From: Pontibacter ummariensis
GTDB lineage: Bacteria > Bacteroidota > Bacteroidia > Cytophagales > Hymenobacteraceae
Assembly (NCBI RefSeq): GCF_900188175.1
Contig: NZ_FZOQ01000021.1
Coordinates: 32,843-96,842 of the forward strand
Reading direction: 5' to 3'
DNA length: 64,000 bases
Shown: piece by piece, positions 28,123 through 35,333 of the stretch
How positions within the stretch are numbered: position 1 is the stretch's first letter
How the letters are laid out: the number at the start of each line of letters is the position of its first letter
Notes under the pieces: generated by a model
Told to the model about the DNA's origin: nothing
Databases searched by the model: none
What the model saw: the letters and a program-made list of their open reading frames with translations, nothing else
Program-made: the position numbers and the translations under genes

Positions 28123-28932
28123 ATGAGAAAGATTCATATACTTCTCCTGTTTCCTGTGTTGCTCCTGACTGCCTGTGAGGACTTGTTTGAGTACCACCCG
28201 AACCAAATACGTCTGCGGGAAAGCGAAAAGAACCTGACCAAGCGGAACATCAGCCGCATTCAGCAGCAGACGCCCGGCGATACCCTCCGGCTTATTGTGA
28301 TGGGGGATACGCAACGCTTTTATGATGATGCGGAAGACTTTGTAAAGGCGGCCAGCGCGATGGAGGGGGTTGACTTTGTGGTGCACCAGGGGGATATTTC
28401 CGACTTTGGGCTCGCCAAAGAGTTCAGGTGGGTGCATGACATTTTGAAAAGGCTCCCTGTGCCTTACCTGACCGTGATCGGAAACCACGACATGATGTCT
28501 AACGGCAGGGACGTTTACCAGCAGATGTACGGCGACCTGAACTATGCTTTTGTGTACGGAAAGGTAAAGTTCATCTTCATCGATACAAATGGCCGCGAGT
28601 ACCGCTTTAACGGCAAAGTACCCGATGTTGGCTGGCTGCAACAGCAACTTACACCCACACCTGAGGATACCTGGGAGCAGGCGGTCATCTTCTCGCACAT
28701 GTCACCGTTCGGCAGTGACTATGACGGCAAATTGCGTCTTCCGCTCCAGCAGGCACTCGAGCAAAGCGGGCGCGTGCAGTTGAGCCTCCACGGCCATGAG
28801 CACAACTGGGAGTTCTATCAACCGGAAGAAGGCAACATCACTTATCAAATCACGACCTCTATGAACAACAGGGGTTTCTCCTACATTAAAATCTGGTCAG
28901 ATGGGTTCAAAATTCAACGGATGCATTACTAA
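28123..28932 (+). CDS. Metallophosphoesterase lipoprotein
   Basis: A 269-residue calcineurin-like phosphoesterase with a lipobox (LLLTAC, C18) directing it to the envelope. The metal motifs appear in order: MGDTQ (~60), HQGDISD, GNHDMM, a histidine in FSHMSPFG, and HGHEHNWEF. It should hydrolyse a phosphomono- or diester outside the cytoplasm. It starts 173 bp after the PAP2 gene and is followed immediately by a small exported protein. A role in removing or remodelling phospho-headgroups is possible but only inferred. Confidence 0.88.
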   Translation: MRKIHILLLFPVLLLTACEDLFEYHPNQIRLRESEKNLTKRNISRIQQQTPGDTLRLIVMGDTQRFYDDAEDFVKAASAMEGVDFVVHQGDISDFGLAKEFRWVHDILKRLPVPYLTVIGNHDMMSNGRDVYQQMYGDLNYAFVYGKVKFIFIDTNGREYRFNGKVPDVGWLQQQLTPTPEDTWEQAVIFSHMSPFGSDYDGKLRLPLQQALEQSGRVQLSLHGHEHNWEFYQPEEGNITYQITTSMNNRGFSYIKIWSDGFKIQRMHY

Positions 28933-28933
28933 G

Positions 28934-29515
28934 GTGAGAGCGGCTTTTATACTACTAGCAACCGTGCTACTGCTACAGGTGCCGGGCAAGGTTCACGGTC
29001 AAGAGGTGGAGCGCTCGCCCTACTACCTCAAAACACAGTTTGCCGGCGACATCGGTTTGGTTGCTGTTGGCTTTGGCAGGGAGCATTTGCAGGAGAAGCT
29101 GGAAACAGATCTCTTTTTGGGCTATCTCCCTGCAAGTGTTGGCGGTGAGCAGATCCTTACGGCAGCCTTGAAAGCGACGTATATTCCGTTTCAGGACATT
29201 CCGCTGGCGATGCTCGACTGGCAGCCCTTCAGAACCGGCCTGCAACTTGGCTATACGTTCGGTGACGACTACTTCGGTATTGAGCCCCGCGACCAGTACC
29301 CCAAGGGCTACTATGGCTTCTCCACGGCCTTGCACCTGTACTACTTTATGGGAGGCGAGCTGGACCTGGCAAGGGTAGAGGGCCTGGAGAGGCTGGGGCT
29401 GTACTATGAAGTGGGCACCATAGGCAAATACCTTATTTCGTACCTTCAAAACCCCGGCTATTTAGGACCGGGCAAAATTTTCCACCTGGCTTTGGGTGTA
29501 AAAGTATCTTTGTAA
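28934..29515 (+). CDS. Exported protein, possible small outer-membrane barrel
   Basis: About 193 residues. From the GTG at 28934 it begins MRAAFILLATVLLLQVPGKV, a signal peptide cut near VHGQ. The mature part has alternating hydrophobic strands with many Y/F/G (LKTQFAGDIGLVAVGFG..., RTGLQLGYTFGDDYFG, ALHLYYFMGGEL) and ends HLALGVKVSL, as in small beta barrels. I do not recognise a family. An ATG at 28901 inside the phosphoesterase gene is an alternative start, but the GTG one base after its stop gives the better signal peptide. Confidence 0.6.
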   Translation: MRAAFILLATVLLLQVPGKVHGQEVERSPYYLKTQFAGDIGLVAVGFGREHLQEKLETDLFLGYLPASVGGEQILTAALKATYIPFQDIPLAMLDWQPFRTGLQLGYTFGDDYFGIEPRDQYPKGYYGFSTALHLYYFMGGELDLARVEGLERLGLYYEVGTIGKYLISYLQNPGYLGPGKIFHLALGVKVSL

Positions 29516-29526
29516 AAAACTGACAC

Positions 29527-30180
29527 ATGAGCATAGGTAAAAGTGAACCCTTAGAGTATGAGCGGGCCATGCAAGCGCTGCTGCAGCGCAGCACCGGAAA
29601 GTATAAAGCCTTTCTGTACGACTGCGATGGCACGCTGGCAGATAACATGCAGGCGCATAAAGACACCTATGTCAAAATAGCCGCCGGCAGTGGCGTGGTG
29701 CTCGACCCTGCCATTGTAGATGAGTTTGCCGGGCTGCCCATCCCTGCGGTGGTGGAGCAGATAAATGCCAGGTACGGCAGTAACTTTGATCCTATAGAAT
29801 TTGAGCGGCTAAAGTCGGAGCTGTTCTACGAGGAGTTTATTGAGCAGACAAAGCCTGTGCAGTTTGTGGTGGACCACCTAATTGCACACGCCGGGAAAAT
29901 AAAGATAGGTGTGGTGTCCGGAGGATCCAGGAAGATGATAGAGAAAACGCTGCAGGTGCTGCGGGTGGACAGCTTGGTGGAAGTGCTGGTTTGTGCCGGT
30001 GAAACACTTAATGGAAAGCCTTATCCCGATCCGTTTCTGTTGGCTGCCGAAAAGCTGGGCGTCAGTCCAGAAGCTTGTCTTGTTTTCGAAGACGGAGACC
30101 CTGGTGTAAAAGCCGCCGAAGCCGCAGGCATGAAATGGGTCAGGGTTGACAAAATAGCAGAGAAGACCTTGCTAGATTAA
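29527..30180 (+). CDS. HAD-superfamily hydrolase (beta-phosphoglucomutase/phosphatase-like)
   Basis: A 217-residue HAD phosphatase with all four motifs: I in YDCDGTLADN (nucleophile and acid D), II in GVVSGGSRK, III a lysine in NGKPYPDPFLLAAEKLG, and IV in VFEDGDPGVKAAEAAG. The helical cap lies between motifs I and II, as in subclass IA. Substrates of this group are small phosphorylated sugars or alcohols. It follows the envelope protein by 11 bp and may be in the same transcript; a link to inositol phosphate is possible but unproven. Confidence 0.88.
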   Translation: MSIGKSEPLEYERAMQALLQRSTGKYKAFLYDCDGTLADNMQAHKDTYVKIAAGSGVVLDPAIVDEFAGLPIPAVVEQINARYGSNFDPIEFERLKSELFYEEFIEQTKPVQFVVDHLIAHAGKIKIGVVSGGSRKMIEKTLQVLRVDSLVEVLVCAGETLNGKPYPDPFLLAAEKLGVSPEACLVFEDGDPGVKAAEAAGMKWVRVDKIAEKTLLD

Positions 30181-30540
30181 GGACTGTACTAATGTAAGCG
30201 CTAATTAAACAACACGAATACAGAGAGTAGCCAAGCATCTGGCAGTCATAAAGCTTAGAGGTTTTAAATTAAATTTTGATAATTCAAGTCATCTATCCTT
30301 ACTGGAAACAGTGCTAAGTCTGTCTCTCATGTGGAAAAGGAACGATAATCAGGAAAAGCAATTGCTAGGGGGAAACTTCACAAGTCTGCTATTTCCAACC
30401 TCATCCCTCTTATCTAACATACGGTAAATTATTTATGAATAACATCCCTATATATAAATTGTCTTATAATTTACCTTATGTTAAGTAGACAGACACTAAA
30501 GCACTTGCCTTTTAGGTACTGTTCTATGGAGCAAAGTGGT
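30181..30540. other. Intergenic region between the lipid block and the defence island
   Basis: About 360 bp, AT-rich, without a supportable gene. It separates a GC-richer operon from the island starting with the WYL gene, and is a candidate junction. See the repeats at 30541-30582. Confidence 0.3.
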
Positions 30541-30582
30541 TTATCCGACATTTAACCGACATAAGAGGCTTTTATCCGACAT
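30541..30582. repeat. Three 11-bp direct repeats, consensus TTAWCCGACAT
   Basis: TTATCCGACAT at 30541-30551, TTAACCGACAT at 30552-30562 and TTATCCGACAT at 30572-30582. Read on the minus strand they are TGTCGGWTAA units starting with TGT, as in repeated transposase-binding sites at the ends of Tn7/Tn5053-like transposons. They stand just downstream of the WYL stop, at the edge of the defence island. Confidence 0.7.
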
Positions 30583-30589
30583 GCTAAGA

Positions 30590-31627
30590 TTAATTGGCTT
30601 TTTCCTCTTTACTGACAGCCTTATAAAACTGGCAGCACTCTGTCAGTATATCGGCTATTTGCTGCCTCAGAAGCATAGGGCTTATCACCCTTACACCTTT
30701 CCCAAAGCTTAATATAGTGGAGATCAGCTCATAGTTAATCACGACACTAAGCTTTACCATCAGCTCATTTTCGTCATCAATCAGCGTCTCCTGCGAGCTG
30801 TGAAGGTGCTGCGTTTTAACATAGTTGCCGTCGTGTGGCAAGAAAGAAAGTATGACCTCTTCCACTTTGTCTCCCTCAAACGATATTCCAATAGCGTTTT
30901 TGAAATAAAGTTCTGGATTGAGGTCTATTGCTTTCTGATAATTACCATTTTGCGAAAGCTCTAGGCTGCAAATACGGTCAAGCCCAAACTTTCTTAACTG
31001 CCCGTTCTCATGCTGCAGGCCAAGCAAATACCACCTGTTGCGGTATTCTTTGAGTAGATAAGGGCTGAGTGTACGAGGCTTTGGGATGCTGTCGTCAAAC
31101 TTTAAATAAGAGAGCCTCACAACTTTCTTGTTTCGAATAGCATCAATAAGTAAATCAAGGTGTTCATTTCCTTTTGAATAAGGAGCCTTTTCAAAGTCAA
31201 TAAAGCTAAAGCCATCACTGTTCCCCTCCTGCTTTAGGTTCTTCACTAAGGTTATCACCTTGTCAATAGTAGAGGAGAATTCACTCAGTACCCCCACATG
31301 TTTGTACTGCCCCAGTGTAGCGGCGGCCATAGCGAGTGCATTGATCTCTACCTCATTCAAGGGAAGCTTCTCTATCGAGAAACTGGGGTCCGTGTAAAAG
31401 TACCCGTCTTCTTTCTTTAGGTACTCAATAGGCGCATTATAATTAAGCTGCGAACAATAGCGCATTTGGTAAATGTCGTAATCTAAGGTTCTCCTGCTTA
31501 CCCTGATGTCCTTTGCTTCTCCAATCCGTTCAATTAACTCACGTTTGGACCAGTACTTTTTAGTCCTACTTCTCAGACACTCATCAATCACCTGCATGCG
31601 TACGAGCGAGTTCTTACTTTGCGGCAT
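30590..31627 (-). CDS. WYL-domain transcriptional regulator of the ubiquitin-like operon
   Basis: A 345-residue regulator. An N-terminal winged HTH (residues ~1-75: SKRELIERIGEAKDIRVSRRTLDYDIYQMR...) is followed by a WYL domain at ~150-240 with the namesake segment NRWYLLGLQ and an upstream RLSYLKFD, then a WCX-like C-terminal extension. WYL proteins bind nucleic-acid ligands and silence several antiphage systems (for example CapW and BrxR types). The gene diverges from the multiubiquitin operon, with a perfect inverted repeat between them, so it probably represses that operon and itself. Confidence 0.88.
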   Translation of the reverse strand: MPQSKNSLVRMQVIDECLRSRTKKYWSKRELIERIGEAKDIRVSRRTLDYDIYQMRYCSQLNYNAPIEYLKKEDGYFYTDPSFSIEKLPLNEVEINALAMAAATLGQYKHVGVLSEFSSTIDKVITLVKNLKQEGNSDGFSFIDFEKAPYSKGNEHLDLLIDAIRNKKVVRLSYLKFDDSIPKPRTLSPYLLKEYRNRWYLLGLQHENGQLRKFGLDRICSLELSQNGNYQKAIDLNPELYFKNAIGISFEGDKVEEVILSFLPHDGNYVKTQHLHSSQETLIDDENELMVKLSVVINYELISTILSFGKGVRVISPMLLRQQIADILTECCQFYKAVSKEEKAN

Positions 31628-31655
31628 AAAAATTTATTTTTGAGAAAGATACAAA

Positions 31656-31701
31656 AAAACAGGTGAACGCAAATAGGCTGCGTTCACCTGTTTTACCTTT
31701 G
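31656..31701 (+). promoter_or_regulatory. Perfect 16-bp inverted repeat (WYL operator candidate) overlapping the ubiquitin-operon promoter
   Basis: AAAACAGGTGAACGCA at 31656-31671 and its exact reverse complement at 31679-31694 are separated by 7 bp. The right arm runs into TACCTTTG (31694-31701), a -7 element for the operon starting at 31730. On the minus strand TATCTTTC (31644-31651) could serve the WYL gene. A dimer bound here would block both directions. Confidence 0.75.
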
Positions 31702-31729
31702 GGTCAACATCAAAGAAAAAGATAACATT

Positions 31730-32011
31730 ATGAACAACACAGAACAAAGCAAGAATGACGCTCCAGGCCAAAATAAGGAGTACAACATTATCGTAGCGGG
31801 AAGGCCAAGGACATTCAAGGGGAAAGAGATCTCCTTCAACGAAGTAATTGTGCTTGCCTATGGAGCAACCCCTCAAAACCCCAACACAGCCTACACAGTC
31901 ACTTACAAAAGAGGTGAAGGAAACAAGCCCGAGGGGTCTATGGATGCAGGAGATGTTGTGAAAGTAAAAGAAGGGATGATATTCAATGTCTCAGCAACTA
32001 ATAAATCGTAG
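31730..32011 (+). CDS. Multiubiquitin-family ubiquitin-like protein (single beta-grasp unit)
   Basis: A 93-residue protein whose body (YNIIVAGRPRTFKGKEISFN... VIVLAYGATPQNPNTAYTVTYKRG... GDVVKVKEGMIFNVSATNKS) matches the bacterial multiubiquitin domain family, a beta-grasp fold. Only one unit is present. The C terminus is ATNKS, without the Gly-Gly expected of a conjugated ubiquitin, so it may need trimming or may attach differently. The next gene is an E1-like enzyme overlapping by 26 bp, then a DUF6527 protein, which is the order of bacterial ubiquitin-like defence operons. Confidence 0.88.
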   Translation: MNNTEQSKNDAPGQNKEYNIIVAGRPRTFKGKEISFNEVIVLAYGATPQNPNTAYTVTYKRGEGNKPEGSMDAGDVVKVKEGMIFNVSATNKS

Positions 32012-33161
32012 CTCCGATCTCAAACGCCTTTGGGATGAAGGCTTTGAAATGGAGGTTCAAGGTGGGTATTTGTTGGTGCACCATGTACCCTACCTGAATT
32101 CCTCAGGAGAGGTAAAATACGGCATACTTGTATCTACCTTAACCCTTGCTGGGGAAATGACATTCAAGCCGGATACGCACGTGGCTTACTTTGTAGGCGA
32201 GGCCCCTTGCCACAAGGACAGGCGGAGAATGGACCACATCATCAATTCTTCCGGTAGTTATCCGCTTATCGGCGAAGTTGTAGCAAATCACTACTTGTCC
32301 AGCAAGCCTGCTCAAGGATATGCTGACTATTATGATAAGATGAGCACCTATGTAAACATTTTGTCTGCCCCTGCAGTCTCAGTGGATGATACTGTGACTG
32401 CAAGGACTTACAAAGTGGTTACAGTTGAAGGCCCAGAGGCAGTCTTCAAGTATTCCGACAGTAATTCTGCAAGAGCCAGGATAGACACGGTATCCGCCAA
32501 GCTCAAAGGCCTGAAAGTAGGTATAGTGGGACTAGGGGGTACGGGTTCCTATATACTGGATCTCGTTGCTAAAACACCGGTTGAAGCAGTTCACCTTTTT
32601 GATGGGGACACTTTGCTGCAGCACAATGCTTTCCGGGCTCCCGGAGCACCGTCTGTTGAGAAGCTGATGGAGCGCGTGAAAAAGGTAGACTATTTCAGGG
32701 AGATCTACTCAAACATGCACCGAAATATCATTGCCCATAGCCACTACGTTGACGCCTCTAACATTGCGACTTTTTCAATCATGGACTTTGTTTTCCTTTG
32801 TCTGGACAGAGGAGAGGTGAAAGCCATGATTATTGACTATCTGTATGAGAGGAACATTCCTTTCATTGACGTCGGCATAGGCATTCAAAGAGTGGAAGAC
32901 GCATTGTTGGGTGATATAAGGGTAACAACAGGCACGCCTAAGAAGAGAGACCATATAAAAAAGCGGATTCCTATGGTTGATGAGGCAGAAAATGAATACA
33001 ACACCAATATTCAAATTGCCGACTTAAACGCCTTAAATGCAACTCTTGCCGTGATAAAATGGAAAAAGCTGTTCGGGTTTTACCAGGACTTTGAGCAGGA
33101 GCACCATTCAACATATTCCATTAACGTAAACATGCTGCTGAGTGAAGACCGTGAGACATGA
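31986..33161 (+). CDS. E1-like ThiF-family enzyme with N-terminal DUF6791-like domain
   Basis: A 391-residue protein. Residues ~1-165 form a DUF6791-like module (LVHHVPYLNSSGEVKYGILV, HVAYFVGEAPCHK). Residues ~170-390 are a ThiF/E1 adenylation domain: GLGGTGS at 182-188, acidic D206/D208 in LFDGDTL, R217, and a cysteine in FLCLDRG (C272). It should adenylate the C terminus of the ubiquitin-like partner and perhaps form a thioester. No separate E2 gene is present, so the N-terminal module may supply that step; this is inference. The start overlaps the previous gene. Confidence 0.87.
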   Translation: MSQQLINRSSDLKRLWDEGFEMEVQGGYLLVHHVPYLNSSGEVKYGILVSTLTLAGEMTFKPDTHVAYFVGEAPCHKDRRRMDHIINSSGSYPLIGEVVANHYLSSKPAQGYADYYDKMSTYVNILSAPAVSVDDTVTARTYKVVTVEGPEAVFKYSDSNSARARIDTVSAKLKGLKVGIVGLGGTGSYILDLVAKTPVEAVHLFDGDTLLQHNAFRAPGAPSVEKLMERVKKVDYFREIYSNMHRNIIAHSHYVDASNIATFSIMDFVFLCLDRGEVKAMIIDYLYERNIPFIDVGIGIQRVEDALLGDIRVTTGTPKKRDHIKKRIPMVDEAENEYNTNIQIADLNALNATLAVIKWKKLFGFYQDFEQEHHSTYSINVNMLLSEDRET

Positions 33162-33594
33162 GTTTGTAGAGTACATACCGGAGAAGCTGGAAGAAGGGGT
33201 TGTTTATATCTCCGTTAGTTATGGAACCGTAGCACACAGCTGCTGTTGCGGCTGTGGAATGGAGGTGTCTACTCCGCTGTCACCTACAGACTGGAAGCTG
33301 ACTTATGATGGGGAGTCGATTTCCCTTTATCCCTCCATAGGCAACTGGAACTTTCCCTGTAAATCGCACTACTGGATAACAAATAACAAGATAAGGTGGG
33401 CTGGCCAATGGAACAACAAGGAGATAAAAGAGGGGCAGCAACAAGACAGGTTTGAAAAGGCTGTATATTATGAAAAGAAGAGATCTACGGCCAGTAAAGA
33501 AGATAGAAAACTTGTAGAAGAAACAAAAGAAGAAAGCCATGTTTCCGCTAACGGCATTTGGGGAAAACTGAAAAAGTGGCTTGCTAATTTATAA
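33142..33594 (+). CDS. DUF6527 protein (predicted zinc-dependent partner/deconjugase of ubiquitin-like operon)
   Basis: A 150-residue protein with the DUF6527 pattern: YISVSYGTVAHSCCCGCGM, STPLSPTDWKLTYDGESISL, and PSIGNWNFPCKSHYWI. H32, C34-C36, C38, C73 and H76 could hold zinc. DUF6527 genes occupy the place of the JAB deubiquitinase in bacterial ubiquitin-like operons, so a peptidase or deconjugase role is the current expectation. The start may be the GTG at 33142 or at 33151. The charged C-terminal tail (K/E-rich) is not part of the conserved region. Confidence 0.85.
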   Translation: MKTVRHEFVEYIPEKLEEGVVYISVSYGTVAHSCCCGCGMEVSTPLSPTDWKLTYDGESISLYPSIGNWNFPCKSHYWITNNKIRWAGQWNNKEIKEGQQQDRFEKAVYYEKKRSTASKEDRKLVEETKEESHVSANGIWGKLKKWLANL

Positions 33595-33734
33595 GCACTG
33601 GTACTAAACTTGATTCTCCTATCTGGAATAGCAAAAACGGCTGAAGTGGTTTGAAATAAGATCATATTATTGCCCACCTCTTTCAATATTTTAGAACAGC
33701 CAGATCTGGAGATGATAATTATTATAAGCGTAAC

Positions 33735-33791
33735 TTGTCAAGTTTAATAACGAAAAAACTTGACAAATCAAAAGGCTAATGCTTATCTTTG
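33735..33791 (+). promoter_or_regulatory. Promoter and inverted-repeat operator of the AbiE-type pair
   Basis: TTGTCAAGTTT (33735-33745) and its exact reverse complement AAACTTGACAA (33756-33766) are separated by 10 bp. The right arm contains the -33 TTG (33760-33762), and TATCTTTG at 33784-33791 matches TAnnTTTG with 21 bp between. This fits autoregulation by the AbiEi-like product, and it excludes the ATG at 33779, which lies upstream of the -7 box. Confidence 0.75.
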
Positions 33792-33823
33792 AATGTGTTT
33801 ATACGCTACAGAAGAAGCAGAAT

Positions 33824-34549
33824 ATGAGCATTATGCAGCAAGTCCGGGAAAGAATTGAGCAGGCCCAGCCCGGGCAGCTGTTGACTTACGCTGATTTCCA
33901 GGTAAACGACAGCCAGCTGGAGGCCCTGGCGGCGGCGCTCAGCCGTCTGGCCAAGCAGGGTGTCATCAACCGGTTGACAAAAGGCCGCTACTATAAGCCA
34001 AAGGAAACTGTTTTCGGAAAAGTAAAACCATCTGAAAAAGAGATTATCAAGAGCCTGAGCACCTCCAAGGGCAAAGTCAAAGGGTACGAGAGCGGTTTGG
34101 GGCTTTACAACCAGCTGGGCCTGACCACGCAGGTTCCCCAGGAGGTGACGCTGATGACCCGCAATCAACGCCGGGTGGCGAATGTCGGGAAAACCAAGAT
34201 CCGTTATGTTCAGAGCCCCACCCACTTCAAGGAGTCAGACATTGACAAGCTTCAAGTCCTGGATGCACTGCGCGGTTACAAGAAGATCCCGGACCGCAAC
34301 AGCGAAAAGACGATCCTCAAGCTGCTGGAGTATATCAGAAAATTAGCCGAAGGGGACATGGATCGGCTCATGGAGCTGGCGCTGGACTACAACCCCGCTA
34401 CCCGTGCCCTGCTGGGAGCCCTGCTGGAGCTGCTGGGCTATGCACAGGAGGCGGACAGGCTAAGGCAGTCGCTCAACCCGCTGACAAAATACAAACTGGG
34501 CATTAGCGAGAGCATTTTGTCCAACAGAAGAGACTGGAATATCATATGA
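33824..34549 (+). CDS. DUF6088 / AbiEi-like antitoxin and autorepressor
   Basis: A 241-residue protein. The N-terminal winged HTH (MQQVRERIEQAQPGQLLTYA, LAKQGVINRLTKGRYYKP) is followed by an AbiEi-type domain (ESGLGLYNQLGLTTQVPQEV, TLMTRNQRR, FKESDIDKLQVLDALRGYKK). AbiEi proteins repress their own promoter through inverted repeats and neutralise an AbiEii nucleotidyltransferase. The start at 33824 is set by the promoter at 33760-33791. The stop overlaps the start of a truncated toxin gene (ATGA), so only the antitoxin half is intact. Confidence 0.85.
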   Translation: MSIMQQVRERIEQAQPGQLLTYADFQVNDSQLEALAAALSRLAKQGVINRLTKGRYYKPKETVFGKVKPSEKEIIKSLSTSKGKVKGYESGLGLYNQLGLTTQVPQEVTLMTRNQRRVANVGKTKIRYVQSPTHFKESDIDKLQVLDALRGYKKIPDRNSEKTILKLLEYIRKLAEGDMDRLMELALDYNPATRALLGALLELLGYAQEADRLRQSLNPLTKYKLGISESILSNRRDWNII

Positions 34550-34680
34550 ACCTGCACCAAAACCCGGAGGTGTTCCGGGACGCCATCACGGCCACGGCAG
34601 AGGCCCTGCAGATCAGGGATGTGTATGTGGAGAAGGACAACTGGGTGACGCTTTTAGTAGAATATTTAGAAAAATATTAA
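34546..34680 (+). pseudogene. Truncated AbiEii nucleotidyltransferase toxin
   Basis: A 44-codon frame overlapping the antitoxin stop. It begins MNLHQNPEVFRDAITATAEA and reaches DVYVEKDNWVTLL, the conserved N terminus of AbiEii toxins (usually YVEKDYWVT). It then diverges into an unrelated AT-rich tail and stops. AbiEii proteins have about 250-300 residues, so the catalytic core is missing. The break lies near 34655, where base composition changes sharply. Confidence 0.8.
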
Positions 34681-34719
34681 ATTGTAGCAATAAAATTTAA
34701 CCTTAAAAAGAAGTATATC

Positions 34720-34851
34720 ATGGGGATCAAACCAGGACCAAAAAGAATTGCTGATTCAACGGGAAAACCAGACAGGCGTCAACGAGATAATAAGGAAACT
34801 CCCAAAAACACACCATCACTAAAACCACATAAGCATAAGAAAGGGGATTGA
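34720..34851 (+). CDS. Small basic protein, unknown
   Basis: A 43-residue frame, MGIKPGPKRIADSTGKPDRR and then a K/P/H-rich tail. It starts 40 bp after the truncated toxin, with a purine-rich stretch (AAAAAGAAG) upstream. It is lysine- and proline-rich with no hydrophobic core. It could be a real small nucleic-acid-binding protein or chance. I do not recognise it. Confidence 0.35.
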   Translation: MGIKPGPKRIADSTGKPDRRQRDNKETPKNTPSLKPHKHKKGD

Positions 34852-35275
34852 TCTATATACCCTCAAAACTGTATAAATCTGACTTACCAGATCTTTGTGT
34901 AATCAATCCGTGCGACTGACCACCATTCTGGCTCCAACACAAACTGTAAGTACTGTACACTTGCAGTTTGTGTTGGGGCTCTGGTTGCAAACCACTACAG
35001 AAAGTTGCCATAAGTTGCAGTAAATTCAACATGTCGCAACGTGGTGCAACAGATTGCCACAGGGTGCAGAGTATGCAATGAACTAATATAAGGCGCAACG
35101 GAGTGTAGAAAACTGCAGCCAAGTGGAGAATGTCCCAGAGGTACTGATTTCGGTTTGGTCAAGCGGTGCTGCAGGACCATCTTACTCAGAAGCAACATCA
35201 AGCAAGGGCCTTGTTGCTTAATGTTGCTTTGCTTCCTGACTTCGCCTATCCTTTCCCTCTACAGATCCTGTACTG
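34852..35275. other. Intergenic region with hairpin and 10-bp-spaced TGC triplets
   Basis: No gene is supported. After the hairpin at 34934-34976, the triplet TGC recurs at near-exact 10-bp steps between about 34986 and 35076 (34986, 35006, 35016, 35046, 35056, 35066, 35075). A second imperfect inverted repeat, AGCAACAT ... ATGTTGCT, lies at about 35191-35228. Confidence 0.45.
34934..34976. repeat. Long hairpin (17-bp arms)
   Basis: CCAACACAAACTGTAAG (34934-34950) pairs with CTTGCAGTTTGTGTTGG (34960-34976), with one G-U pair and a 9-nt loop that contains TGTACA. The stem can extend by a few G-C/G-U pairs. No T-run follows on either strand, so it is not a simple terminator; it may be a small-RNA, recombination or regulatory structure. 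Confidence 0.7.
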
Positions 35276-35317
35276 TGACCTCCCTCCAAAAAACTGGGCT
35301 GCTGTAAAGTAGAAGAA
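35276..35317. mobile_element. Solo insertion-sequence-end-like repeat, copy 1
   Basis: TGACCTCCCTCCAAAAAACT at 35276-35295 followed by a stretch ending AAGTAGAAGAA. A related sequence stands at 43161-43202 in the same orientation. The TGACC start and the purine-rich continuation resemble IS3-group ends in this phylum. No transposase is attached. Confidence 0.45.
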
Positions 35318-35333
35318 TTAGACCCTTAGCCTA

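Noticed and set aside
34853..35201. Two overlapping minus-strand frames in the AbiE/MBL gap
   Set aside because: They cross the hairpin and the TGC-phased stretch, and the translations are low-complexity with no family character.
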